A DNA stretch of 5,484 nucleotides from an uncultured Erysipelotrichaceae bacterium (GTDB lineage: Bacteria > Bacillota_I > Bacilli_A > RF39 > UBA660), in NCBI GenBank assembly GCA_902767005.1, contig CACXFY010000011.1, forward strand, positions 1 to 5,484. Reading direction: 5' to 3'. Below the pieces are notes generated by a model, which did not search any database, had not been told where the DNA came from, and saw nothing but the letters and a program-made list of their open reading frames with translations. This document shows, one piece after another, positions 1-5,121 of the stretch; the first letter of the stretch is position 1; each line of letters begins with the position of its first letter. The position numbers and the translations under genes were made by a program.

Positions 1-35
1 GAATAATTACTTTTATTAAATAATGGAATATACAT
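1..35 (-). CDS. 5' end of a minus-strand gene, possibly DNA polymerase III alpha (partial)
   Basis: An ATG at 35-33 (minus) opens a frame reading MYIPLFNKSNYS before the window edge; the last residue is Ser because the codon begins TC. A perfect AGGAGG lies at 48-43, seven bases before the ATG, so the start is real. The gene is divergent from rpmB. The short N-terminus ending in Asn-Tyr-Ser resembles the start of the PHP domain of DnaE-type polymerases (typically a beta strand followed by a YSLL motif), but twelve residues cannot prove it. That a gene starts here is well supported; its identity is a guess. Confidence 0.6.
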   Translation of the reverse strand, partial: MYIPLFNKSNY

Positions 36-61
36 AATAATACCTCCTTTAGGTTTATTTT

Positions 62-91
62 ATCATAAAATATAGTTTAAATATAGGTAAA
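62..91 (-). promoter_or_regulatory. Candidate promoter of the partial minus-strand gene
   Basis: On the minus strand TTTACC (91-86) is followed after 18 bases by TATGAT (67-62), giving a transcript that starts about 20 bases before the ribosome binding site at 48-43. The -35 matches consensus at four of six bases and the -10 at five of six. The region is very AT-rich, so chance matches are easy. Confidence 0.35.
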
Positions 92-96
92 AACCT

Positions 97-125
97 TTGA
101 CTTTATAACGTTTTTATGTTAAATT
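97..125 (+). promoter_or_regulatory. rpmB promoter, extended -10
   Basis: TTGACT (97-102) is followed after 17 bases by TAAATT (120-125), preceded by TG at 117-118 (extended -10 TGn). The predicted transcript starts near 132 and has a short leader with the AGGAGG site. The promoter also shows that an in-frame ATG at 116 cannot be the rpmB start, because it lies within the -10 region. Confidence 0.6.
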
Positions 126-163
126 ATATAAGCAGAGCGAATAATAACCGAAGGAGGGATAAT

Positions 164-343
164 ATGGCAGTTAATGCATCTACAAGAGTTGGTAATGTTA
201 AAAATAAAAGATCTCATGCTTTAAACGCTACTAAAACAAGACAAAATTTAAATTTACAAGTTCATAGATTAGATGATGGTACTAAAGTTAGAATCTCAAC
301 TAAAGAAAAGAGAACTTTATTAAAGAATAAGAAAGCTGCTTAA
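164..343 (+). CDS. rpmB: 50S ribosomal protein L28
   Basis: This 59-residue basic protein is a structural component of the large ribosomal subunit. The diagnostic core is visible: GNVKNKRSHALNATKTRQNL at about residues 10-29 matches the family's G-N-x-R-S-H-A-x-N block, followed by the NLQ strand and a C-terminal K/R-rich tail (VRISTKEKRTLLKN). Length is typical (about 60). The start is the ATG at 164, with AAGGAGGG at 151-157 six bases upstream; the longer frame from 116 overlaps the promoter and lacks a ribosome binding site. The protein has no cysteine, so the zinc-ribbon form of L28 with an N-terminal Cys is excluded. It is a single-gene unit with its own promoter and terminator, divergent from the gene at 1-35 and convergent with the membrane protein gene at 385. 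Confidence 0.95.
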   Translation: MAVNASTRVGNVKNKRSHALNATKTRQNLNLQVHRLDDGTKVRISTKEKRTLLKNKKAA

Positions 344-358
344 TGCAGATTTTTTTTT
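332..358 (+). terminator. rpmB intrinsic terminator overlapping the stop codon
   Basis: CTGC (336-339) pairs with GCAG (345-348) around a TTAAT loop that holds the TAA stop codon. Three A-T pairs (332-334 with 350-352) extend the stem beyond a G/A mismatch. A run of nine T (350-358) follows. The stem is short, but the position and T-run are convincing. Confidence 0.65.
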
Positions 359-359
359 G

Positions 360-386
360 CATAAAAAAACTAACTTGCGTTAGTTT
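360..386 (-). terminator. Terminator of the 227-aa membrane protein gene
   Basis: A perfect 8-bp stem pairs AAACTAAC (367-374) with GTTAGTTT (379-386). On the minus strand the loop is GCAA, a GNRA tetraloop, and the stem runs into a stretch of seven U ending at 363. The TAA stop codon (387-385) is inside the stem. It lies just beyond the rpmB terminator, so the convergent units are separated by back-to-back terminators in about 50 bases. Confidence 0.8.
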
Positions 387-1068
387 ATTGACAAATATAT
401 TTTAAATCAGTATAGAATTTTAAGGCTTCATCTTTTGTTGTATCTTTAGTATGGTCTACTCTAGCATATTTATGTACACCAAATATTTTATTTAATTTAG
501 TAATATCTAATTTAGTAAAATCTACTGTTGTTACTACTGTGAAACCATTACCTAACTGATCAGTTTTAATTTTATAACCTTCAGCCATATCATACTTTTC
601 AAAGGCTTTAAAATCATTCATTAATTTGGTTACACTTGCTTGTACTTCTGGATGACTTTTATTAGGTGAATCAGTATATGTTCTTACATAACCTTGTAGT
701 ACTTTATCTTTAAATCTTAAATTAACTACTACTGATGAATCTGTTCCATCACTAGCATTATTCATATTTAGTGTACAAGTAATATTTTCCACATCATCTT
801 TTGGTGTTACTACTTTTTCTTGTACTCTTTGTTTTATACTTGGTTCTTCTACTCTAGTATTAATCATATTATAAATTGGATTATATAATAGACCTATAGC
901 TATAGCAAATAAGCCAATTGTTCCAACTATCATAGCTGGTTTTTTACTAATTGTTTTCTCATATTTAGCTGCTGCTTCTACATCTTTTAGATTAATAACT
1001 TGTGTTTTAGCTAAATCTTCGGGACTTAGATTACTTCTCAATTGTTTTTTATGTCTGAATATACCCAT
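385..1068 (-). CDS. Single-pass membrane protein with extracytoplasmic domain, function unknown
   Basis: The 227-residue protein has three parts. Residues 1-44 form a charged, mostly helical cytoplasmic N-terminus (MGIFRHKKQL...). Residues about 45-62 are a single hydrophobic segment (AMIVGTIGLFAIAIGLLY). The remaining 160 or so residues are a soluble, probably beta-rich domain outside the membrane with two cysteines (C98, C226) that could form a disulfide. The ITCT...DG...V..RFKDKV pattern at about 96-124 recalls secreted YehR/DUF1307-like domains, a weak resemblance only. No lipobox is present. The start chosen is ATG 1068-1066, six bases after GAGGTG (1080-1075); another ATG (1071) lies three bases after that motif and a GTG at 1077 lies inside it. 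It has its own strong promoter and follows typA. Confidence 0.8.
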   Translation of the reverse strand: MGIFRHKKQLRSNLSPEDLAKTQVINLKDVEAAAKYEKTISKKPAMIVGTIGLFAIAIGLLYNPIYNMINTRVEEPSIKQRVQEKVVTPKDDVENITCTLNMNNASDGTDSSVVVNLRFKDKVLQGYVRTYTDSPNKSHPEVQASVTKLMNDFKAFEKYDMAEGYKIKTDQLGNGFTVVTTVDFTKLDITKLNKIFGVHKYARVDHTKDTTKDEALKFYTDLKYICQ

Positions 1069-1092
1069 CATTGTCACCTCTATCCTAATAAC

Positions 1093-1122
1093 ATTATAAC
1101 AATAATTAGATTAAAATGACAA
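1093..1122 (-). promoter_or_regulatory. Promoter of the 227-aa membrane protein gene
   Basis: On the minus strand TTGTCA (1122-1117, five of six consensus bases) is followed after 18 bases by a perfect TATAAT (1098-1093), preceded by TGT (extended -10). The -35 box begins one base after the T-run of the typA terminator, so a new transcript starts essentially where the previous one ends. The leader is about 20 bases. Confidence 0.8.
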
Positions 1123-1123
1123 G

Positions 1124-1150
1124 AAAAAACAACTATTTCTAGTTGTTTTT
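1124..1150 (-). terminator. typA intrinsic terminator
   Basis: An 11-bp perfect stem (1125-1135 with 1140-1150) closes a loop that reads GAAA on the minus strand, a GNRA tetraloop, and ends in six U (1129-1124). The last codons of typA (Lys-Asn-Asn and the TAG stop at 1141-1139) form the first arm and part of the loop, so the terminator is built into the coding sequence. Confidence 0.85.
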
Positions 1151-2950
1151 GTATTTTGCATCGAATTTTTTTCTTTCTTCAGTATTAAGAATCTTTTTTC
1201 TTATTCTGATAAAGTTTGGTGTTACTTCTACTAATTCATCTGAATTAATATAATCTAGAGCATATTCTAGAGTTATTGGTCTTGGTCTTTTTAATACTAC
1301 TGTGTGATCTGATCCGGCGGCTCTTGTATTAGTTAATTGTTTTCCTTTAACTACATTTACGGCTAAATCGTTATCTCTATTACATTCACCTACTACCATA
1401 CCTTCATATACTTCAGTACCTGGTTCAATAAACATAATTCCACGATCTTCTAAGTTACCAATAGAATATGCAGTAGCGTTACCATTTTCCATAGATACTA
1501 AAACACCTAGTTTTCTTTCTCCAATAACGACATTTTCATATGGCATATATTCTTTAAATGTATGGTTCATAATACCATAACCTTTAGTTAAAGTCATAAA
1601 GTCTGTAGAGAAACCTATTAAACCACGAGATGGTATTGTATAAATTAATCTTACTTGTCCTTCATAATTATTCATACTTTCCATTTTTCCACCACGGATA
1701 CCAATTTGTTCAATTACTGTTCCCATGTTTTCTTCTGGTACTTCTATTTGTAATTCTTCATATGGTTCGTATTTTACTCCGTCTTTTTCTTTAATAATAA
1801 CTTGTGGTTTAGATACTTCTAATTCAAAACCTTCACGTCTCATATTTTCTATTAAAATACTTAGATGTAATTCTCCACGTCCTGATACTAAGAAAGATTC
1901 ATTAGTTGCTGGTTCGACTTTTAATGATACATCTCTTTGAGTTTCTTTATATAATCTTTCTTCTATTTTTCTAGCAGTTACTATTTTACCATCTCTACCT
2001 ACCATTGGTGATGAATTAGTACCAAATGTCATTTGAAGAGTTGGTTCATCTATATGTAGTTTTGGAAGTGGTAATAAATTATCATTATTACAGATTGTTT
2101 CTCCTACGGATATATCTGATAATCCTGCTATCGCAACAATATCTCCAGCTTCTGCTTCTTCTACTTCTATTCTATTATAACCATAGTATCCAAATAGTTT
2201 TTGAATTCTAAATTGTTTAGTTGTACCATCTAGTCTTATACAAGTAACCATTTCTCCAGTTTTAATCTTACCATTATGTACTCTACCTATTCCTATTCTT
2301 CCTACAAATTCATTATAATCTAATAGTGCTGGTTGGAATTGTAATGGTTTATCTGCTTCTCCAGTTGGAGCTGGTATTTCTTCTAAGATAGTATCTAATA
2401 TTTCAGTAAAGCCTTCAGTTAAATTGTCTTCTGTAAATCCACAAGTACCATTTACGGCTGATGCATATAATACTTTAAATTCTAATTGGGAATCATCAGC
2501 TCCAAGTTCAATAAATAAATCTAAAACTTCATCTACTACTTGTTTACATCTAGCACTTGGTTTATCTACTTTATTAATTACCACTACTGGTTTTACTCCT
2601 GCTTCGAAAGCTTTCTTTAAAACGAATCTGGTTTGTGGCATTGCTCCTTCATAAGCATCTACTACTAGAAGTACGCCATCAACCATGTTCATTATACGTT
2701 CTACTTCTCCACCGAAATCAGCGTGACCTGGTGTGTCTAGAATGTTAATTCTAACATTTTTATAATCTAGAGCAGTAGTTTTAGCTAATATTGTAATACC
2801 ACGTTCTTTTTCTAATGAATTAGAGTCCATTGATACGTTACTTAAATCTTCGTTATCTCTAAACATTCCAGAATGCTTTAATATTCCATCTACTAGTGTT
2901 GTTTTACCATGATCTACATGAGCTATAATTGCAACATTTCTTTTTTCCAT
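1139..2950 (-). CDS. typA: Ribosome-associated GTPase TypA/BipA
   Basis: This 603-residue translational GTPase of the EF-G superfamily binds the 70S ribosome at the EF-G site and assists 50S assembly and growth under stress or cold. All G motifs are visible: AHVDHGKT (10-17), RGIT (50-53), DTPGH (72-76), NKVD (126-129) and SA (164-165). After the GTPase domain (1-195) come a beta-barrel domain II (about 200-295), the EF-G-like domains III and V, and the TypA-specific C-terminal domain (about 480-603, including MVVGECNRDNDLAVN). Length matches the family (E. coli 607). The start is ATG 2950, six bases after GAGGTG (2962-2957); the upstream in-frame GTG at 2959 is part of that site. The gene has its own promoter and terminator and is intact. 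Confidence 0.97.
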   Translation of the reverse strand: MEKRNVAIIAHVDHGKTTLVDGILKHSGMFRDNEDLSNVSMDSNSLEKERGITILAKTTALDYKNVRINILDTPGHADFGGEVERIMNMVDGVLLVVDAYEGAMPQTRFVLKKAFEAGVKPVVVINKVDKPSARCKQVVDEVLDLFIELGADDSQLEFKVLYASAVNGTCGFTEDNLTEGFTEILDTILEEIPAPTGEADKPLQFQPALLDYNEFVGRIGIGRVHNGKIKTGEMVTCIRLDGTTKQFRIQKLFGYYGYNRIEVEEAEAGDIVAIAGLSDISVGETICNNDNLLPLPKLHIDEPTLQMTFGTNSSPMVGRDGKIVTARKIEERLYKETQRDVSLKVEPATNESFLVSGRGELHLSILIENMRREGFELEVSKPQVIIKEKDGVKYEPYEELQIEVPEENMGTVIEQIGIRGGKMESMNNYEGQVRLIYTIPSRGLIGFSTDFMTLTKGYGIMNHTFKEYMPYENVVIGERKLGVLVSMENGNATAYSIGNLEDRGIMFIEPGTEVYEGMVVGECNRDNDLAVNVVKGKQLTNTRAAGSDHTVVLKRPRPITLEYALDYINSDELVEVTPNFIRIRKKILNTEERKKFDAKYKNN

Positions 2951-2979
2951 ATGTAACACCTCTTTTTTAGCACTTCAAG

Positions 2980-2988
2980 ATTATAGCA
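2980..2988 (-). promoter_or_regulatory. typA promoter, extended -10 (TGCTATAAT)
   Basis: The minus strand carries a perfect extended -10, TGC plus TATAAT (2988-2980), 18 bases before the ribosome binding site. The expected -35 position (3008-3003) reads TAGTAT, a poor match, and lies inside the hairpin of the upstream operon's terminator. The TGn motif probably compensates. Initiation is expected near 2973. Confidence 0.7.
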
Positions 2989-2989
2989 T

Positions 2990-3018
2990 AAAAAAAAGAA
3001 AAATACTAGTATTTTTCT
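2990..3018 (-). terminator. Terminator of the HAD / 57-aa operon
   Basis: Positions 2997-3018 are a perfect 22-bp palindrome giving a 9-bp stem with loop CTAG, followed on the minus strand by seven U (2996-2990). It lies six bases after the stop codon of the 57-residue gene. Its T-run ends one base before the TG of the typA extended -10. Confidence 0.85.
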
Positions 3019-3023
3019 ATAAT

Positions 3024-3197
3024 TTACTTAGTCTTTAAAGCTTCTTGAACATATTTAGCATTCTCTTTATTCTTTAGTAATTTTAATATACTAAAGGCTT
3101 CATCTTTTAAAATTGAAGCTGCTCCTGTATCAAGACTTTCTTGTTTTTGCTTGTCTCTTGCTTGTTTTCTTTTTAATTTTTCTTTCTTTCCACTCAT
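3024..3197 (-). CDS. Small basic protein, 57 residues, function unknown
   Basis: An ATG at 3197-3195 opens a 57-residue frame ending in TAA (3026-3024). It begins MSGKKEKLKRKQARDKQKQE, a strongly basic, probably helical and disordered tail, and continues with an amphipathic segment (about 26-55, ASILKDEAFSILKLLKNKEN). There are 16 Lys/Arg against 8 Asp/Glu, with no cysteine or tryptophan. Three points make it a real gene: the ATG overlaps the HAD stop as ATGA, GGAGG (3211-3207) lies nine bases upstream within the HAD codons, and a strong terminator follows six bases after the stop. It is translationally coupled to the HAD gene. A nucleic-acid or ribosome contact would fit the charge, but I do not recognise the family. 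Confidence 0.8.
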   Translation of the reverse strand: MSGKKEKLKRKQARDKQKQESLDTGAASILKDEAFSILKLLKNKENAKYVQEALKTK

Positions 3198-3889
3198 ATT
3201 CCCTTACCTCCTAAATAGTCTATATAATCAGCTAAAGTATCATAATTATCTTTATTTAATTCATCTAATACTTTATGATGTTTTGTTATTACACCACCTT
3301 CAAATTCTTTTAACATTTCATAATCATTATCATTGTCACCAATTACTCTTAAGTTATCAATATTTAATTTTTCTATATTAAATAGTCTTTTTAAAGCATT
3401 TTTCTTATTAACTGATTTATGAATAATATTTATATGTACTCTACTAACATATATATGAATATTTACTTTTTCTTTTATTACTCTAACAATTTCATTAGCT
3501 TTCTTTTTATCTTTACATCTTACTACTATTTTTACACAATCATCATAATTAGTAGTTTCATTGTAACCATCATCTAAATAATAATCACAATTATTATCTT
3601 CTAATATTGGAATTATCTTTTCTATTTCTTCTTTATCTAAATTAATTGTATCTAAACAATAATCGACATAGTTAAATATTTTAGCTCCATCTTCACAAAT
3701 TAGATAAGTATATGGTATTTGATATTTTTCTAGTAGTACTTTTAGATCAGTATAATTCCTTCCAGTAATAATACAGAATGAATTACCCTTACTCATAAAA
3801 CCCTTTATCTTTTCTATATTATGATTAGTGGTAGCCATATCTTTTTCTAAATAAATTGTATCATCAAAATCACTTGCTAATAAAATCAT
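3194..3889 (-). CDS. Cof-type HAD-superfamily phosphatase (HAD-IIB)
   Basis: This 231-residue cytoplasmic enzyme is expected to hydrolyse small phosphate esters (sugar phosphates or nucleotides) with Mg2+ through an aspartyl-phosphate intermediate; the substrate cannot be read from sequence. The HAD motifs are complete: motif I DFDDT with nucleophile D7 and acid/base D9, motif II ITGRN (T42), motif III lysine in VNKKNAL (K162 or K163), and motif IV GDNDND (184-189). The segment at about 65-150 is the C2 cap that sets substrate choice. At 231 residues it is on the short side for Cof proteins (often 260-280). The start is ATG 3889 with AGGTG at 3899-3895. It is first in a two-gene operon, with its stop overlapping the next start as ATGA. 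Confidence 0.93.
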   Translation of the reverse strand: MILLASDFDDTIYLEKDMATTNHNIEKIKGFMSKGNSFCIITGRNYTDLKVLLEKYQIPYTYLICEDGAKIFNYVDYCLDTINLDKEEIEKIIPILEDNNCDYYLDDGYNETTNYDDCVKIVVRCKDKKKANEIVRVIKEKVNIHIYVSRVHINIIHKSVNKKNALKRLFNIEKLNIDNLRVIGDNDNDYEMLKEFEGGVITKHHKVLDELNKDNYDTLADYIDYLGGKGI

Positions 3890-3905
3890 TTAATCACCTA
3901 GTATA

Positions 3906-3934
3906 AGTATAACTTAAATTAAGTGATTTGAAAA
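3906..3934 (-). promoter_or_regulatory. Promoter of the HAD operon
   Basis: On the minus strand TTTTCA (3934-3929) is followed after 17 bases by TATACT (3911-3906), with the ribosome binding site just beyond. The -35 box occupies the same bases as the -35 box of the divergent promoter on the other strand. Confidence 0.55.
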
Positions 3935-3956
3935 GTTTTTGTATGTATGCTAAAAT
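3928..3956 (+). promoter_or_regulatory. Promoter of the 78-aa acidic protein gene, extended -10
   Basis: TTGAAA (3928-3933, five of six consensus bases) is followed after exactly 17 bases by TAAAAT (3951-3956), preceded by TGC (extended -10). This is one of the best promoters in the window and predicts a leader of only about 18 bases before the ATG at 3980. Confidence 0.75.
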
Positions 3957-3979
3957 GTAAATAGTAAAGGAGAATTAGG

Positions 3980-4216
3980 ATGGAAAACGTTAATATTTTA
4001 AGTGATAGAGATATAATTAAGACCGACAAGTATATTAAAATTAGTAAACCAAGAGAATTAAGTATGAATAAAAAAGATGAGGATTTTTTTGAAAAAGCTT
4101 ATCATGCTCTAGATGAGGCTGTTAAAAAATTAGAGAGTGAATCAAAACAAGATGATATGAAGTCTATGTTTGAAGAAGAGAACACTCCTGAGATAGAACG
4201 TGGTATAAGTAGATAA
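3980..4216 (+). CDS. Small acidic protein, 78 residues, function unknown
   Basis: I do not recognise this protein. It has 20 Asp/Glu against 15 Lys/Arg and no Cys or Trp. It reads as a short N-terminal segment (MENVNILSDRDIIKTDKYIK), a likely amphipathic helix at about residues 32-56 (KDEDFFEKAYHALDEAVKKL), and an acidic, probably flexible tail. There is no signal peptide or membrane segment, so it should be cytoplasmic. The gene is well founded: AAAGGAG (3966-3972) stands seven bases before the ATG, a near-consensus promoter precedes it and a terminator starts at its stop. It is a single-gene unit divergent from the HAD operon, and the two promoters share -35 bases. A small regulator or adaptor is possible, but nothing in the sequence shows it. 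Confidence 0.8.
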   Translation: MENVNILSDRDIIKTDKYIKISKPRELSMNKKDEDFFEKAYHALDEAVKKLESESKQDDMKSMFEEENTPEIERGISR

Positions 4217-4241
4217 AAGCAATCAAATGATTGTTTTTTTT
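4216..4241 (+). terminator. Terminator of the 78-aa gene
   Basis: AAAGCAATC (4216-4224) pairs with GATTGTTTT (4229-4237), nine pairs with one G-U, around loop AAAT. Eight T (4234-4241) follow. It begins at the last base of the TAA stop. Bases 4231-4236 in its descending arm double as the likely -35 box of the aquaporin gene. Confidence 0.8.
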
Positions 4242-4259
4242 ATTTGGTTATTTTATAAT
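4231..4259 (+). promoter_or_regulatory. aqpZ promoter overlapping the upstream terminator
   Basis: A perfect TATAAT (4254-4259) lies 17 bases after TTGTTT (4231-4236), whose first three bases match the -35 consensus. The -35 is part of the preceding terminator's descending arm and T-run. Initiation near 4266 would leave a leader of about 20 bases with AAGGAGG at 4271-4277. Confidence 0.6.
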
Positions 4260-4285
4260 AAAATTAATGAAAGGAGGCTTTTTGT

Positions 4286-4951
4286 TTGAGAAAGTATATT
4301 TCTGAGTTTATTGGTACTTGTGTTTTAGTTCTATTTGGTACTGGTGTTGCGGTCGTAACTGGTGGTAATTTAGTAGCTACTGCTCTAGCATTTGGTTTAG
4401 CAATTGTTGCTTGTGCTTATGTTATAGGTGGTATCTCTGGATGTCATGTTAATCCTGCTGTTTCATTTGCTTGTTGGTTAGATAGAAGATTAACTACTAG
4501 AGATTTATGTTTCTATATTATTGCTCAAGTACTAGGAGCTCTACTTGGTACAGCTATTTTATATTTCATATTAAAGAGTTGTGTCCTTGGAACTGGAGCT
4601 TTAGGAGCTAACGGATTTGGTAAATTCTCTAATGTAGAATTATCTATGTGGGGAGCATTACTAACTGAAGTTGTACTTACTTTTGTATTTATTTACACAA
4701 TCTTAGGTGTAACTGCCGATAAGAAGAAAGATGCTGTAGCTCCAATAGTAATTGGTCTTACTCTTACTTTTGTTCATTTATTAGGTATCAATTTAACTGG
4801 TACTTCAGTAAATCCTGCTAGAAGTTTAGCACCAGCTTTATTTACTGGTGGTCAAGTTCTAGGTCAAGTATGGGTATTTATTATCGCTCCACTAGTTGGT
4901 GGTGCAATTGCTGCTATAGTATATAGATGCTTAAACAGAGCTAAAGATTAA
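4286..4951 (+). CDS. aqpZ: Aquaporin, AqpZ-type water channel
   Basis: This 221-residue integral membrane channel should let water cross the cytoplasmic membrane. Six hydrophobic segments (about 5-25, 30-50, 74-97, 120-143, 150-169, 193-215) surround two NPA boxes, at 56-58 (HVNPAV) and 176-178 (SVNPAR). The four residues lining the selectivity filter match E. coli AqpZ by alignment: F36, H164, T173, R179. The filter histidine argues for a water channel rather than a glycerol facilitator (GlpF has Gly there). C53, three residues before the first NPA, replaces the glycine of E. coli AqpZ. The start is a TTG at 4286: the frame has a TGA at 4268, no ATG lies nearby, and AAGGAGG (4271-4277) ends eight bases upstream. 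It is a single-gene unit. Confidence 0.93.
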   Translation: MRKYISEFIGTCVLVLFGTGVAVVTGGNLVATALAFGLAIVACAYVIGGISGCHVNPAVSFACWLDRRLTTRDLCFYIIAQVLGALLGTAILYFILKSCVLGTGALGANGFGKFSNVELSMWGALLTEVVLTFVFIYTILGVTADKKKDAVAPIVIGLTLTFVHLLGINLTGTSVNPARSLAPALFTGGQVLGQVWVFIIAPLVGGAIAAIVYRCLNRAKD

Positions 4952-4959
4952 TACCAATA

Positions 4960-4990
4960 AAAAAAGATGAGTAATCATCTTTTTTCTTTT
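4960..4990. terminator. aqpZ terminator, probably bidirectional
   Basis: An 11-bp perfect stem (4960-4970 with 4975-4985) has a GTAA loop, a GNRA tetraloop on the plus strand, and T-rich sequence follows (TTTTTT, C, TTTTT). Read on the minus strand the same hairpin ends in about seven U, so it could also stop a transcript arriving from the right, that is from the structured region at 5005-5484. Confidence 0.85.
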
Positions 4991-5003
4991 TACAACTAAA
5001 AAG
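4986..5003. other. Second stem-loop next to the aqpZ terminator
   Basis: CTTTTTA (4986-4992) pairs perfectly with TAAAAAG (4997-5003) around loop CAAC. Together with the 4960-4985 hairpin it makes two adjacent stem-loops. It may be a back-up terminator or the 3' end of a minus-strand RNA. Confidence 0.5.
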
Positions 5004-5057
5004 AGAAAGCATTCTATTCTATTCACACTTGCAATTATAAATAGAAAATCGAATTAC

Positions 5058-5121
5058 TTTCCCCAAACGCGTTTATCGGAAATGTAGCAATTTAGGGAGC
5101 AAATCCTAAATTACTGTTTCC
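5058..5121. other. Competing stem-loops with a palindromic loop
   Basis: GGAAA at 5078-5082 can pair either with TTTCC at 5058-5062, closing a 15-base loop that contains the self-complementary AAACGCGTTT (5065-5074), or with TTTCC at 5117-5121, enclosing the 8-bp stem 5089-5096/5105-5112 with loop GAGCAAAT. The two pairings exclude each other. Confidence 0.45.

Noticed and set aside
116..163. N-terminal extension of rpmB from an upstream ATG
   Set aside because: The ATG lies in the extended -10 of the promoter, has no ribosome binding site, and the extension has no L28 counterpart; the ATG at 164 has a perfect site.
1725..2654. Plus-strand frames opposite typA (1725-1940, 2026-2211, 2424-2654) as genes
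   Set aside because: They are antisense shadows of a conserved gene, with low-complexity Ser/Thr/Leu/Tyr composition and no ribosome binding sites.
2951..2959. GTG start three codons upstream for typA (and similarly 1069-1077 for the membrane protein)
   Set aside because: In both cases the GTG is part of the GAGGTG ribosome binding site itself; the ATG six bases downstream is correctly spaced and, for typA, matches the family start.
3194..3196. TGA read as tryptophan (code 4, as in mycoplasmas)
   Set aside because: The HAD frame ends naturally here in an ATGA overlap, all visible tryptophans are TGG, and no gene in the window needs TGA as a sense codon.
3151..3381. Plus-strand frame opposite the HAD and 57-aa genes
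   Set aside because: It is Leu/Tyr/His-rich, an antisense shadow of AT-rich coding sequence, with no ribosome binding site or homology.
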